From Hirsutella rhossiliensis (taxonomy: Eukaryota; Ascomycota; Sordariomycetes; Hypocreales; Ophiocordycipitaceae), in contig NW_025408669.1 in assembly GCF_020360975.1 (NCBI RefSeq), positions 7,192,001 to 7,256,000 of the forward strand: a DNA stretch of 64,000 nt, in the 5' to 3' direction. A program made the translations under genes and the position numbers. Positions 1 to 11,215 of the stretch are shown here, in pieces (the stretch's first letter is position 1; every line of letters starts with the position of its first letter). The notes beneath the pieces are model-generated. The model worked only from the letters and a program-made list of their open reading frames with translations. It made no database searches and was not told the origin of the DNA.

Positions 1-2
1 GG

Positions 3-359
3 CCGGGCGTTATAGGTAGCGGCGGGGATAGCGTCGTTACCCTAAGGGGCGACGTAAGAGCGAATAGCGTAGTAAAGGCGGCGGCGGCGGCGGTAGGAGC
101 GGTAGTAGTAGCGCGGGTAAGAGCGGCGGTAGCGGCGGAGTTATCGTCGGCCGCGGCTAGTACGGCGTCGACGAACGACTCTATATACTCTAAGAAGGAA
201 GAGGTAAGAGAGGGAGAAGCGGATATATCTATCGCGGAAGTTAATACGATAGAATATAGCCTCCCGCTTTATAGGGCGTAGAACTTACTAGTTAAAGTTA
301 TTATTATTATTAGGGCTATTATTACTACTACTACTACTACTACTATAAGTATATATTAA
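3..359 (+). pseudogene. C-terminus of ORF3 of element L (unknown function)
   Basis: I do not recognise this protein. The frame beginning at base 3 stays open to TAA at 357-359 except for one TAG near 269 that probably was a tryptophan codon. The N-terminal part is rich in Ala, Gly and Val with an alanine run. A charged block follows (DSIYSKKEEVREGEADIS), then a hydrophobic tail with Ile and Thr runs. The same block occurs in M2 on the minus strand (11651-11851, DSIYSKKEEVKEGEVDIS), so it is a conserved protein of this family and not a chance frame. It lies between integrase and the 3' LTR, where most Gypsy elements have nothing. It could be an accessory or envelope-like frame, or a captured gene. 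No homology can be claimed. Confidence 0.55.
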
Positions 360-794
360 TAAAGCGGCTTATATAACTAGGAATAGACTAACGCCTTAAG
401 TAGAGCGGAATTTACCTATTAACGCTATTACTATAGTTAAAGAAAGGAGAGAAGAAAGAAAAAAAGGAAGGGGGGGATACCGCTTTATATACCCCTTAGT
501 AAAGGATACTACCTAAGATAAAGGGGACGGGTAACCTAAGGCTTACGTAGGTCTAGACTAGCCGCTAGCTACTTAGGGGTATATATAATAAGTTATACCC
601 TTATTTAAATAGCTAGCTAGCTAATAAGTATAGAGCTAGGTCTTAGCTACTTAAGCTAATAAGTATAAGGATAATAAGGCTAGTAGGGCCGGCCCTATTA
701 ATAGGTAAGGGTAAGGAAGAGCTTATAGTATAGGCCTAATTATATAGGAGCCGTTAATAGGGCAGCGCTACGCCGCGCTTAAGGGAGGGTATTA
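360..794 (+). other. 3' untranslated region and polypurine tract of element L
   Basis: This non-coding stretch lies between the ORF3 stop and the 3' LTR. It contains a long purine run (about 435-477) and, directly before the LTR, AAGGGAGGGTAT (781-792). The latter is in the usual position of the polypurine tract that primes plus-strand DNA synthesis. The reverse complement at 11216-11650 in M2 has the same layout. Confidence 0.6.
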
Positions 795-980
795 TATAAG
801 AGTCTTTAACTATTATAGGTAATAGGCTTAAGCTATAGCCTAAGCTATATAGTTATATATAAAGGGCTAGATCCTATAAGTATAAGGGCGGGCTAGCTAT
901 ATATAAAAGAGCTCTATATAGCTTATTAATATTATCCTATAAACGGCACTAAAATATACGCCTCTACTTACTCCGTAATA
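795..980 (+). repeat. 3' LTR of element L (186 bp)
   Basis: The repeat begins TATAAGAGTC and ends CTCCGTAATA, which would have been TG...CA before RIP. It is the same length as both M2 LTRs (186 bp) and matches their reverse complement. The base after it (981) already belongs to a Copia LTR. Confidence 0.85.
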
Positions 981-1120
981 AACACTTCTTTTATATACTA
1001 ATATACTACTAATAAATTCTATTAAAAATCCTACCTTATACTCCTTCTTCCCCTTTATTACTTAGTCTTATATAATTCCTTAATTTCCTAAAATTCTACT
1101 TTTACTTATATACCTTAAGA
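981..1120 (+). repeat. Broken 5' LTR of Copia-1
   Basis: These are the last 140 bp of an LTR otherwise about 556-568 bp long. They match the 3' portion of the LTRs at 6020, 18360 and 33220 and end in the shared TACCTTAAGA. The upstream part is absent because element L ends at base 980. Confidence 0.8.
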
Positions 1121-1138
1121 GGTTATAAGCCTAGCTTA
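1121..1138 (+). promoter_or_regulatory. Candidate tRNA primer binding site of Copia-1
   Basis: GGTTATAAGCCTAGC starts directly after the 5' LTR, where the minus-strand primer tRNA should pair. The same sequence follows the 5' LTR of Copia-2. RIP has probably changed some bases, so the tRNA cannot be named. Confidence 0.45.
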
Positions 1139-1289
1139 CTCCTTTTAAGCCGGGAAATTAACTTATACCTTTTAAAATTCCTTATTAAAATACCCGATTA
1201 AAATTCCTTTTAAAAATCCCCTTAACGACTTCTTCTACCTTCCTACGCTCTTAAACTCCCGTCTAGACTTCTTAATCCCTATAAACGAA

Positions 1290-4200
1290 ATAATACCGAA
1301 TTTATATAAAATAAGTAGATAGAAAGAATATAAATTCTCTAGACTTAAGGGAAATTTAAATTATACTCTTTAGACTATAAGGATAAGAGCTATCCTTACT
1401 AAGGAAAAGCTTATTACTACCTTAAAGTAAGAAAATTATATAAAGACTATAAAAGCTTTATCTTAGATTTTTCTTTTAGTTAAAGATAGCCCTTGAATAT
1501 AAATTAAGTATTTAATAAATACTAAAGCTGCTTAGGATAAGCTTATAAAGCTATATAATCCATCGAATTTCTCGTCGAATTATTTACTTATAAAGTAGCT
1601 CTTTAATCTTAGTCCCTTAGGCTCTAATTTAAAGAAATACCTTTAGAAGGTAAAGGAAATCTATAAGGATTTAAAATCCTATAATATAGAAATTCTAAAA
1701 GTTATCCTTATAGTATAGATTCTTAATTGCCTTAATAAGGAATTTAAAAGCTATATTATAAATATTATATAGAGCCTTAGGTATAATTCTATAGCGATTA
1801 CCCTTAAATCCCTAATAGCTAGTCTTTTAAATAAAGCTAGAAGAATAAAGGATATAGATAAATCTTTAGAGAAAGCCTTCCTAATATAAAGGAAGCCTTA
1901 GAAATCCTATAGAAATTCTATAGATACTCCTTATTATAAGGAATATAAAAAACTAGGGCATTTTATAGTAAATTGCTATAAATTATACCTAAATAAGGCT
2001 CCTACTTATTAGGTTTTAAATAAAGGAAAAAAGGATAATAAGACTTAAATTTCTAAGAAGAGAAAATCTTCTTCTTTATCTTTTTCTTCTAGGAAGAAAT
2101 CCCCTTCTAATAGTATTTCTACTACTAATAAAAGAAGGAAGGCTCGAATTATAAAGCTAGAGTCCGATTTAAATAATAGTAATAAGGTCTTAAATATAGC
2201 TTTATAAGAAAATATAGACCTTTCTAAGGCTCCGACCCTTATATAAACGTCTAAGGATTTAAAGGTAATTTTAACCTCTATAAATACCCCTATAGTAGAA
2301 GCTAATAAAGACTTTCTTTTAGGACCTTTAAAAGCCTCGATTCTTAGAATAAAGGAATTAGCTTTAAAGGTAAGAGAAGGAGGATTTCCTAGTTATAAGA
2401 ATAAAAGGACCTTTAATTTTATTTATAATACCGGAGCTACTAAGTATATAGTATTAAATAAGACTTTCCTTATTAACTATAAAGAAATTAAGTCTAAAGT
2501 TTACTAGGGAAAAGCTTTATTTATATTAGTAAAAGGAAAGGGGGACTTAGTATTTAAGTTCCTATATAGTAGTAAAAGGTATATCCTTTAAGACTACTTT
2601 TATATACTTAAATTAAGGGTAAATATACTATCCTAATCTTATTTTAATAATACCTATGCCTTAATAGGAGGAAATAAAGTCCTTTTATTAGATAATAAGG
2701 CTAAGGTCCTTACTAAAAGATTTCTTAGAAATAAACTATATTATATTCTTATAGAACCTTTATTAGAAAGCTAATTAATCCTTAATACGTCTTTAAAGGT
2801 AAAGATATAGATTTTTATACTTAGTACTTACGCTTAGGGTATATAAATAGTAGGGCTATTTTTAAAATATTAAAAAGATATAATAAGGATATAAAAATAC
2901 TTTTAAAAGAGGAAAATAAAATAAGATAATACGAAATATATATTAAAGCTAAAGTAACGAATAAGGTTAATAAATAACCTTTATATAAGTCTTATACCTA
3001 TTTAGAAAAAATAGTATTAGATATTTAAGGGCTAATTAAAGTGCTTACTTATAATAAATATTACTATTATATTTCTTTCCTAGACGTTAGAACCCGATAT
3101 CTAGAAATATACCTTCTTCGAAAAAAGGGGGAAGCTTTAGATAGGTTCCTAGAATTTAAAAATAGGGTAGAAAATAACCCTAAAAATACTAGGATTAGAG
3201 AAGCATTTTCTAATAATGCTAAAGAATTTATATATAAAATAAAGCTTTACTACGAAAAAGAAGGAATTACCTTTAATTCTAGTCCTCCTAGGACGCCGGA
3301 ATCTAATAGTAGAATAAAAAGAATAAATCGTACTATATTAGAAAAAGTACGAGCTCTTTTATTTACTACTAGGCCTTATAAATATCTTTAGGGAGAAGCT
3401 ATTTTAATAGCTACCTATTTATATAATAGATTACCGTATTCTACGATAGGATTTAAAAGTCCTATAAAAAAGAAGGATAATATAATACTACTTTTTAAGA
3501 CCTAAAATAAAATTAAGACCTTTAGAAGCCTTATATATTATAAGAATAAATACCTTAAAGATAAGCTAAAAAATAGAGCTTTTAAGGGAATAATAGTAGG
3601 CTATTTAGAAAATATATATAAAATCTAGGATTTTTCTAAGAGAAAGATTACTATCTTTAGAGATATTACTATACTAGAAAATAAATTTATAAAAAATCTA
3701 GAAATTTCTAGTAGTAATAATACCTTTGATTTTAATTTTATTTTAAATAAAGATAAGCTAGAAAGCTATATCCTTATAGAGGAAGCTACTAAAGAACCTA
3801 GAGATAAAAGTCCCTTGCCCTCTATAAAAGAAGAGTCTCTAAATAACGATCCTATTCCTACTACTAGTAAAATAGTAGTAGAATTACCTAAGAAGCTAGA
3901 AGGGTTCGATTCTAACTATATTAAATACCCTAACGTTAATTTATTTCTAAACTACGATTTTATAAAGTTAATTCTAGCTAGTATAGAAAATTAGGATCTA
4001 AAAATTCTAAGGACTTATAAATAAGTAATAAACAGCCCTAAAGTAGTATTTTAAAAAGAAGCTATAATTAAGGAAATTTTCTAGCTAATTAAATATAAAA
4101 CTTAGGAATTTTCCTACCTCCTTAGGGATAGGGAGGCTATAAGAGGCTACTAGGTCTATACTATTAAGAAGGATAGTTAAAATAATATAAGAAAATATAA

Positions 4201-5647
4201 AGCCCGTTTCGTAATATAGGGATTTAAGTAGATCTATAGCTTAGATTTCCTAGATACCTTCTCGACTATAGCTAGACCTAGATCTATTAGAATTCTACTT
4301 ATTTTAGCTATTATCTATAAATTTAAAGCTTTATAAATAGATATAATAAATGCCTTTATATATACCGATATAGATAGTAAAGTATATATCGATCTTCTTA
4401 TAGGCTACGAAGAATACGCTCTTAAAGAGTATTATTTAAAATATAAATTAGCTTATAGAGCTAAAGGAATTAAATTAACTAAATTCCTAGACCTATATAA
4501 AACCGGTTAAACTAAAGCAAAGCTAAAGAAAGCATTATATAGCCTAAAATAAAGTCCTAAGCTCTAGTATAATTATTTAAAAATTATACTAAATAAACTT
4601 AGATTTCTTCCTCTTTTAATAGACGAAGGAGTATTTATAAATAAGGACTATAGTATAGCCTTAGCAATTTACGTTAACGACTTTCTTATAGTAAGGCCCT
4701 CTAAATCTATAATAAAAGAAAGATTATTTAAAGAAGTATTTAAATTCTTAGATTTTACTATCTTAAGAGATATAAAAGACTTCTTAGGTCTAAATATTAT
4801 AATAAACTAAGAAAATAAAGAACTATATATATCCTAAGAAGATTATACCTTAAATAAATTAAAGGAATTTAATAAAGAAGGTTTAGGAACTTTAAATTTA
4901 CTTACTATAGTAGGCTTTAAGCTTATAAAAGTAAAGGAATTACCTTTTAAGAAAGATATATTATAATTTTAGAAAGAAATAAGATCTCTATTATACTTAG
5001 CCTTATTTACTAGGCTAGATATCTTATATTCTATAATTTCCTATACTAGATTCGCGGCTAAGCCTAACTAGACGTATTTTAATGCTTTAAATATAATTTA
5101 GAAATATTTAAATAAATTCCCTAGCCTAAAGATTAAATATAATTATAATATCCCTTTTACCTATCTATATATAAAGGGTTTTACCGACTCTACCTAGGCG
5201 TTGGATTTAATAGACGGAAATTCCTTTTCCGGTTACTATTTTTATATATATAATAATATAATAAGCTAGGCTTACTCTAAGTAGAAAGCCGTTGCTCTTT
5301 CTACCTATAAAGTAAAGTATATTAGCCTTAAAGAGGTAAATAAAGAAGCTATTTATTTAAATATACTTTTTAAAAATATTACTAAGGATCTATCTATTAA
5401 GATTCTTAATACTATACCTCCTATTTTAACGGATAATACTACTACTATTAAATTAATAGAAAATCCGGAATTTTATAAAAGGTCTAAGTATATAAGATTA
5501 GCCTATTACTATACTAGAACTAGTATAAAAGAAGGGGAAATTAAAGTTTTTTATATTAAATTAAAAGATAATATAGCTAATATTTTTATAAAGGAATTAA
5601 GACCTAGATTACTTTATAAATTTAGAGACGGTCTATCCTTAATATAA
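1290..5647 (+). pseudogene. Copia-1 gag-pol polyprotein, RIP-degraded
   Basis: The polyprotein is readable only in pieces because CAA, CAG and TGG codons have become stops. In order, I see: a gag N-terminus (EYKFSRLKGNLNY, about 1325-1365); a zinc-knuckle remnant ending GHFIVNC (about 1940-1980) with its leading cysteine codons changed to Tyr; a protease motif NTGAT (about 2430) where the family has DTGAT; integrase (about 3000-3450); a Copia reverse transcriptase with YVND at 4670-4681 instead of YVDD; and a Copia-type RNase H (about 5180-5350). The stop at 5645-5647 follows DGLSLI, as in Copia-2. The gag-pol product would form virus-like particles and carry out reverse transcription and integration. 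This copy cannot. Confidence 0.85.
3041..3391 (+). pseudogene. Surviving integrase-core reading frame of Copia-1
   Basis: This is the longest stop-free stretch of the element, 116 codons covering the integrase catalytic core. SFLDVRTRY holds the first acidic residue. SNNAKEF corresponds to the usual second catalytic Asp region, now Asn (GAT to AAT is a RIP change on the opposite strand). PESNSRIKRINRT corresponds to the NG-x-x-ER-x-NR block, with Ser for Gly and Lys where the family has catalytic Glu. The frame is open by chance, since few CAA, CAG or TGG codons lay in it, and it is not a functional gene. Its ATG is internal to the polyprotein. The same segment in Copia-2 (about 30241-30590) carries stops. 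Confidence 0.8.
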
Positions 5648-6019
5648 GTTCCTAAGCAATTAAAAGGGGCTTTTAGATATTTCTTATACTTTCTATATCT
5701 TTCCCTTACTAGGTTTTTCCTTTTTAGGTTTCGTAGAGAAATATTTACTAGGTTTTTATCTATTAAGATTTTCCTAGTAATAATAGGTTTTACCTTATAT
5801 AAGGTTATCCTATAAATAATTATTATAACTATAGAATTTTCCTACTATAGGTTTTTCTATTAGTATATACCTAAGGATTTCTTTTCCTAAGAAAGAATAG
5901 GTTTTTATATATCCTATTAAGGTATAAAAATAGTTTTCCTAAATTAGGTTTTTATCCTATATATATACTACTATAAATAAATTAGTAAAGAGTATATAAA
6001 TCTACTCTTTAAGGGAGGC
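5648..6019 (+). other. Copia-1 3' untranslated region with AGGTTTTT repeats and polypurine tract
   Basis: No coding signal remains after the pol stop. The octamer AGGTTTTT, or a one-base variant, recurs about seven times between 5705 and 5960, mostly preceded by T (formerly C). The purine tract AAGGGAGGC at 6011-6019 directly precedes the 3' LTR. Confidence 0.6.
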
Positions 6020-6575
6020 TATAAGGAATAGTATTCCTACTATAAATAAAGTAGCTATAATATACTCTCCCGATTATATAAGCTAATAAGTAGTATATTA
6101 ATTATAGATAAAATCCTATCCTATAGAGTAAGAATCGCTTATTATTTTATATATTATTATACATTAAACGAGTTACCGGTTATTATATAATCGGGAATTA
6201 AAGGAATAGAGCTATCTTAAGACCTCTTAAGAATACTAGCACGACTAACCTCCTTTAAATACGAATATTAGTAGAACTAAGACACTTCTAGATATACTTA
6301 AGGTATCACGGAATTCCTTAGTCTTAGGGCTATATAGCAGCTTAAATCTAGTCCTAAAAGGTTCTTCTATTTAGCTATAATTATCTATATAAGATAGTAT
6401 ATCCGCTAGTAGATAAAGAAATAATTATTAACTTTAATACCTCTTCTATATACTAATATATTACTAATAAATTCTATTAAAAATCCTACCTTATACTCCT
6501 TCTTCCCTTCTATTATATAGTCTTACGTAATTCCTTAATTTCCTAAAATTCCGCTTTTACTTATATACCTTAAGA
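6020..6575 (+). repeat. 3' LTR of Copia-1 (556 bp)
   Basis: It starts TATAAGGAATAGTATTCC and ends CCTTAAGA. It aligns over its full length with the unmutated solo LTR at 20462-21026 (reverse strand), whose start is TGTAAGGAACGGTGTTCC. Both CpA and many CpG sites are mutated, which makes this the most degraded copy of the LTR in the window. The following TATAT may be the target-site duplication; the partner is outside the window. Confidence 0.88.
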
Positions 6576-7040
6576 TATATACTTAGGCTAGCCGCGCTTA
6601 TAAGGTTATACCGCTTATCCTTACCTATACTACCGCGGCTTAAAGCGCCGTAGAGCTAGGTAAGGGCTAGAATAAGGCTAAGCGCGCCTTAACCGCTACC
6701 GCCGCCGCCTACCGTAACTTATAGTTCCTTAAGCGCGCCGACCTTATACCTAAGTATATAAGCTCCCTTTCCTATACTCTCTATAACGCTAACTCTCTCT
6801 CTATTAAGGGCACCGTCGCCGCCGCCTTAGCCGCCCCCGCTACCTTTACCGCCGCCGCCGCCGCCGCTATCTTTAACGCTACCGCCGTCGCCGCTTAGCT
6901 AGGTAGCCTAGAGGGCCGGATCTACGCCCTTAAGGCTAAGGCCGCGCTTTATACTAAGGAGGAGGATAAGGAGGAGGATAAGGAGGAGGATAAGGATAAC
7001 CGTTTAGTAGTCGAGACCTTATTAAAGAAGAAGGCCCGCT
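6576..7040 (-). pseudogene. ORF3 remnant of M1
   Basis: The function is unknown. Read on the minus strand, this GC-rich stretch gives an alanine-rich segment and a charged helical segment (PLIERELAL). A short tandem repeat, GAGGAGGATAAG three times at about 6957-6992, lies at its N-terminal side. The order matches ORF3 of M2, which has acidic low-complexity sequence, alanine/glycine runs and a charged helix. The conserved C-terminal block seen in L and M2 is missing because the segment ends at the Copia-1 LTR. Confidence 0.45.
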
Positions 7041-7267
7041 AAGCTTAGGCTATATACCCTTAAGCGCGCTTATAAGGGATAATATAATTTATTTATACTA
7101 CCGCCGACCTAAGTATACCTTACTTATTATTTATAGTCGCGGTATCTATAACGTATACCTATAGCTTATACTAGCGTAGTAACCGCCGTAAGCTTAGTAC
7201 CCTACTACTTCCTTAAGGGTAGGGCGTAGTCTCCTTTATATCTTAAGGTACTAGCTACTTTACTACT

Positions 7268-7790
7268 ATAAGAAGGTATAAGTAATAAGCGTAGAATCGG
7301 GTAATCGATAATATAAGCGGAAAGATCGGTCGAAGGAGTATAGGGTAGGATTTCTTCTAGAATTTATAATAAGTATATAAGGGGCTAAATAATATATTAA
7401 AAGAATAGCGTTATAAAGGATGCTTATAAACTTACTTATTCTATCTACTACTCCTAGGGAAATCCTTCGTCTTTTATAGACTATTGCTCGCCTACTAGTA
7501 GACTAATTAGTTAGCTTTCTAGTATATTCTATAGTGCTTAAAAATCTCTATCTATAGTATATCTTCCTAACTTAGTAGGTGGTCTAATTATAGCGTGATA
7601 GGTAATATAAGACTATAGGTTCTAGTATAAGTAGTGGATTTAACTAGAATGTTCTATGCCCTACCTATTCTCGTATCGCGGATATCTTCGGAACTACTAG
7701 GCTAAAATAGGTAATAGGGTATCCGTTCTACTCGTAATTAACTTATGCATTTTATATATATTTTTATTTATAAGGATAGGCTTATCTTAA
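7268..7790 (-). repeat. Diverged solo Copia-type LTR inside M1
   Basis: M2 has no counterpart to this stretch between ORF3 and integrase. Its left end (AGAAGGTATAAGTAATAAGCG), its AAGGAGTATAGGGTAGGATT block and its right end (TTTTATTTATAAGGATAGG) line up in order with the reverse-oriented Copia solo LTR at 20462. The middle is poorly conserved. It keeps more TpG than its surroundings, for example near 7570 and 7650. I could not find a clear target-site duplication. It is probably a solo LTR of a related Copia subfamily. Confidence 0.45.
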
Positions 7791-7799
7791 CCCGCTCTT

Positions 7800-10700
7800 C
7801 CTAGAGGAAGGTATAGATATCTAGTAGAGGTCTTTATATTTAAGGGTTATTCCCTTAGACTATATTATAAAACCTCTTTTTACTAGCTTTATTCTATAGA
7901 GCCTCCCTATGCCTATTATTTCTTTATAATAGTAAAATAGGAATATAAAGGTATATTCTTATAACTACTAAGGGGGTAGCTTCTCTCGCTAAGCTATCGT
8001 TCTCCTTTACTAGCTTATAAAAGGCCTTAAACTTATCTAAAGCTACTACGCCCTTAAACTTAGAAGCTAGCTCTTATATTAAGTCTTAGTAGCCGCGCTA
8101 CTTAATAAGGACTTTACGCTTCCTACCGCGGCTTATATTCTTTTAATAGGCTATATATAACTCCTTTACTAAGAACTCCTCCTTCCTCTTAATAAGAATA
8201 GTAGCTAGTTAAGGATCTACTATCTCTTAGCCTAGTAAGGGGTCTATAATAATATAATAAAAGAGGTTAACGTTAATCGTACTATAGATACTAAAGGGTA
8301 GCCCTTCTAGCTTTATAGTCTATAGACTTAGTACCCTCTTTACTATATACTTAGCGTATAGCTAGTTAAGCTTCTTCTTTAGCTTTATCGACCTATAGTT
8401 ATAAAGGTCTAGCTAGATCTTATCTCTTACCGCGAACTTATTTATAAGATCCTATAACTTATTAGCTTACCGCTCTTAGTCTTAGGCGGTAGACGCTATT
8501 AAGGATTAATAGAACTCTATAACTTATTATAGCTTTTATATAAAAGTAGACGCCCTACCTTTTAAAGAGCTAGCTAGGTAGCGCTTTACGCTTATATCTA
8601 TAGTAATAGGCTATACTAATAGCGGTTTAAACCTATATAGCGTAAGGAAGGGAGATATACTAATAAAGGAGTTCGACCTACTATTAAGCGCTATCTAAGC
8701 TATAGGAAGCTACTTATCTTAGTTTACTTAGTTATAGGCTATTACCTTTTAAAGGTAAGCTTATACTTCTTAGTTAAAGTATTTAGGCCCCTTATTAGTC
8801 TATAAGTAGTAGGCTATACTTAGTAACTAAGTAACTTAAAGTAGCTTATAAAGGTACTATTAAAAGCAGCTAGTTTAATTAGTGCCCTTATTACTAGTAA
8901 TTAAGGCTAGCTACTAATAGAAGCGGGCGTAGTATTAAAGGAAGCGCTTAGTATAGGCCTTTACTTTTATAAATAGTATTAGCTTTAGTACTACCTCTTT
9001 ACTTAAACGGTCCTTAATAACCTAAAGATTATAGTTACCGCCTATTATAAAAAGGAGGTCTATAATAAAGTCTATCTATATATATATATAGAATTAGTTA
9101 GGGACTAATAATAACTTTAATAGCCCTTTCTTAAATACTTACTAGATTTTTAAGCGGCTATAGATATTATAGTTATAAAGGAAATAGCGAACGTATAGTA
9201 CTATAAGCGGCTAGTAAAAGTCTTAGCTAATCGCTACTAGCGTGCCCTTATAGTTAAGGTAGCTAATTACGCTTAAGTTATAAATTATCTATATAATCTA
9301 CCCTCTTAACTTATCCCGCTCCTTAACTTTTAAGGGGGCTGCCCTAGTTATAGCCTCTATTATTACTAGCGCGCCTAAGACCTATAGCTTACCCTTATAG
9401 CGAAGGTAGCTATAAGGGTCGATATAGTAGTCGCTTACTTAGACTTTTAACCTAAGGCCGCGGTTAAGGGAGCGTGCCCTTACTTTTATAGCGCGGCGTA
9501 CGTTTATATATATACTATCTTATACTACTAGCTAGTCTTATAAGCGTTAGAGCTCCTTATCTTAAAAGATATACTAAAGGATATTAAGCGTACCCTTAAG
9601 GGGGGCTAGGACCCTAGCCGCTTTTAAGGGGTTACCCTTTATACTTAATAAAGTAGCGCTAAGGTAAGTCTAGAGCGCTTTATCTAGGATTATCTATATA
9701 TCTTATATATTAAGGTCTATAAAAGTAAGCTAGTCTTACTCTCTTTATAAGAGGGCGTCTAAGACTATAGCCTCCTTACTTACTTTATACTTAATATAGA
9801 ACTAAAAGTATAAGAGATACTTTACTTAGCGTACTTACTACTTTAAGAGATATTATTAAGTTATAAAGTATTTAAGGTTCTTATAGTCTATAAGGATCTT
9901 AAAGCTTTTATAGCTATAGAGCTCCGCTTACTATTACTTAAGGTAGCTAATAATCGCTAATATCTCCTTATTATAGATTAAGTAGTTCCTCTTTACTATA
10001 GTAAGCTTATATAAGTAAAATGCTACTAGACTCCTTTACCTTTTTACTTCTTAGGATAAGGTTCCCTTAAGTATATAGCCGCTATAGTCCGCTTCTATAG
10101 TTAAGGGATTATTAAAGTCCTATTATAGTAGTACTAAGGCCTATAAAAATAAGTCCTTAAGGGCTTAGAACGCCTTTACTTATATAAGTTCCTAAGAAAA
10201 GAGGGCCCTATCTTTTATTAGCTTATTAAGTAGTAGTATAATCTATAAGAACTCCTTAATAAAGACTTAGTAATAGTTAGCGAAGCTAAGGAAGCTTTAT
10301 ATACCTTGTTATAATATTAAGGTCGCTTAGTCGCGGATAGCTTAAATCTTAGCTAGGTTTACTTATACGCCTATACCCGCGATAATAATAAAGCTAAGGT
10401 ATTTAACGCGCTTAACGCTAAATTTATATTTATTTAAGTCTAGGTATAAGCTATACTTTACTAGGTAGTTTAATACCTTTTATATCTTTTATATATAGTT
10501 TTTATAGCTCCTACTTAAATAAATAAGAGTATTATCTATATATATAGATATAAACTTATTAAGGAAACCCTTAAGTACCTAGTTAATATAACGTTAGAAT
10601 ATAGCTAGGGCACCTACTAAGCTAAAGGGGGTAACTATTTACTTAAATAAGCTATATCTTATATAGAACGCTATCTTTTACTCCTTTCTATACGCTATTT

Positions 10701-11024
10701 ATACCTTATAAAACGCTTAAACGATATTAAGCTTTATAAACTACTTTGCTTTTACTAGGTTATAAAGGGTCTCTCCTATAAGCGGAAAGGGGTACCGGTC
10801 TAGGCGTATAATTACGTTTAACGCTTAGTAGTCTATATAAAAGTAAAGTCTCCCCCCTAGCTTCTATATAAATAAGACTAGAGCCGCTACCTTAAAGGAG
10901 CTAGCCTTAATAAATCCCTTATTAAGGAGTTCTATAAAAGTCTTCTTTAATACTAATAGTTCCTTTTATAATATACTATATAGCAGCCTAAATAATAAGG
11001 GAAGCTCCTTACTATTATCCCTTA
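7800..11024 (-). pseudogene. M1 pol: integrase, RNase H and part of reverse transcriptase
   Basis: On the minus strand the order from high to low coordinates is as follows. Reverse transcriptase has YIDNTLIYL at about 10516-10546, where the family has YIDD. RNase H has an LIDYKNLKYF-like stretch at about 9845-9900, where the family has TDHKNLEYF. Integrase has a YHPQTDGQ-type segment at about 8757-8815. Stops fall at former Gln and Trp codons. The reverse transcriptase is cut at 11024 by M2 and resumes at 17985. The order RT, RNase H, integrase identifies the Gypsy (Ty3) superfamily. Confidence 0.75.
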
Positions 11025-11029
11025 TATAG

Positions 11030-11215
11030 TATTATAGAGTAAGTAAAGGTATAAGCGTAGGTACCGTCTATAGGATAATATTAATAAGCTATATAGAGCT
11101 CTCTTATACGCGGCTAGCTTATATATATATATATAGGATCCGGCCCTTTATACGTAACTATATAGCTTAGGCCGTAGCTTAAGCCTATAACTTATAATAG
11201 TTAAAGACTCTTATA
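11030..11215 (-). repeat. 3' LTR of M2 (186 bp)
   Basis: The plus-strand sequence runs TATTATAGAG to GACTCTTATA. It is equal in length to the partner at 17799-17984 and to the LTR of L. The adjacent GGAAGGGCAT on the element strand is the purine tract. Confidence 0.88.

Larger units (their letters stand above)
1..980 (+). mobile_element. 3' end of Gypsy-type LTR element L
   Basis: This is the downstream end of an LTR retrotransposon that runs off the left edge. It holds the C-terminus of an extra frame, a 3' untranslated stretch, a purine tract and a full 186-bp LTR. The whole segment matches the reverse complement of about 11030-12010 (element M2), so L and M2 are the same family in opposite orientation. 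Its LTR ends exactly where a broken Copia LTR begins (981), so L most likely inserted into the 5' LTR of Copia-1, with the rest of that LTR left of the window. CpA and TpG are nearly absent. Confidence 0.8.
981..6575 (+). mobile_element. RIP-mutated Ty1/Copia element Copia-1
   Basis: This plus-strand Copia retrotransposon keeps 140 bp of 5' LTR, the full gag-pol region, a purine tract and a 556-bp 3' LTR. Gene order is gag, protease, integrase, reverse transcriptase, RNase H, as in the Copia superfamily. It is the same family as Copia-2 (18360-33787), but more heavily mutated. Many CpG sites that survive in Copia-2 are TpA here; for example CGGTG in the LTR start is TAGTA. Its left end was interrupted by L. 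Its right end abuts the ORF3 remnant of M1, the probable insertion host. Confidence 0.88.
6576..11029 (-). mobile_element. Gypsy-type element M1, segment 1 (ORF3 to reverse transcriptase)
   Basis: This is the 3' part of a minus-strand Gypsy element and the oldest layer of the nest. It contains an ORF3 remnant, integrase, RNase H and half of reverse transcriptase. It stops at 11029 where M2 inserted (duplication TATAG at 11025-11029 and 17985-17989) and continues at 17985. It is related to M2 along its length but differs at many sites not explained by RIP, so it is a separate subfamily. Its 3' LTR is not in the window because Copia-1 lies at 6575. Confidence 0.8.
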
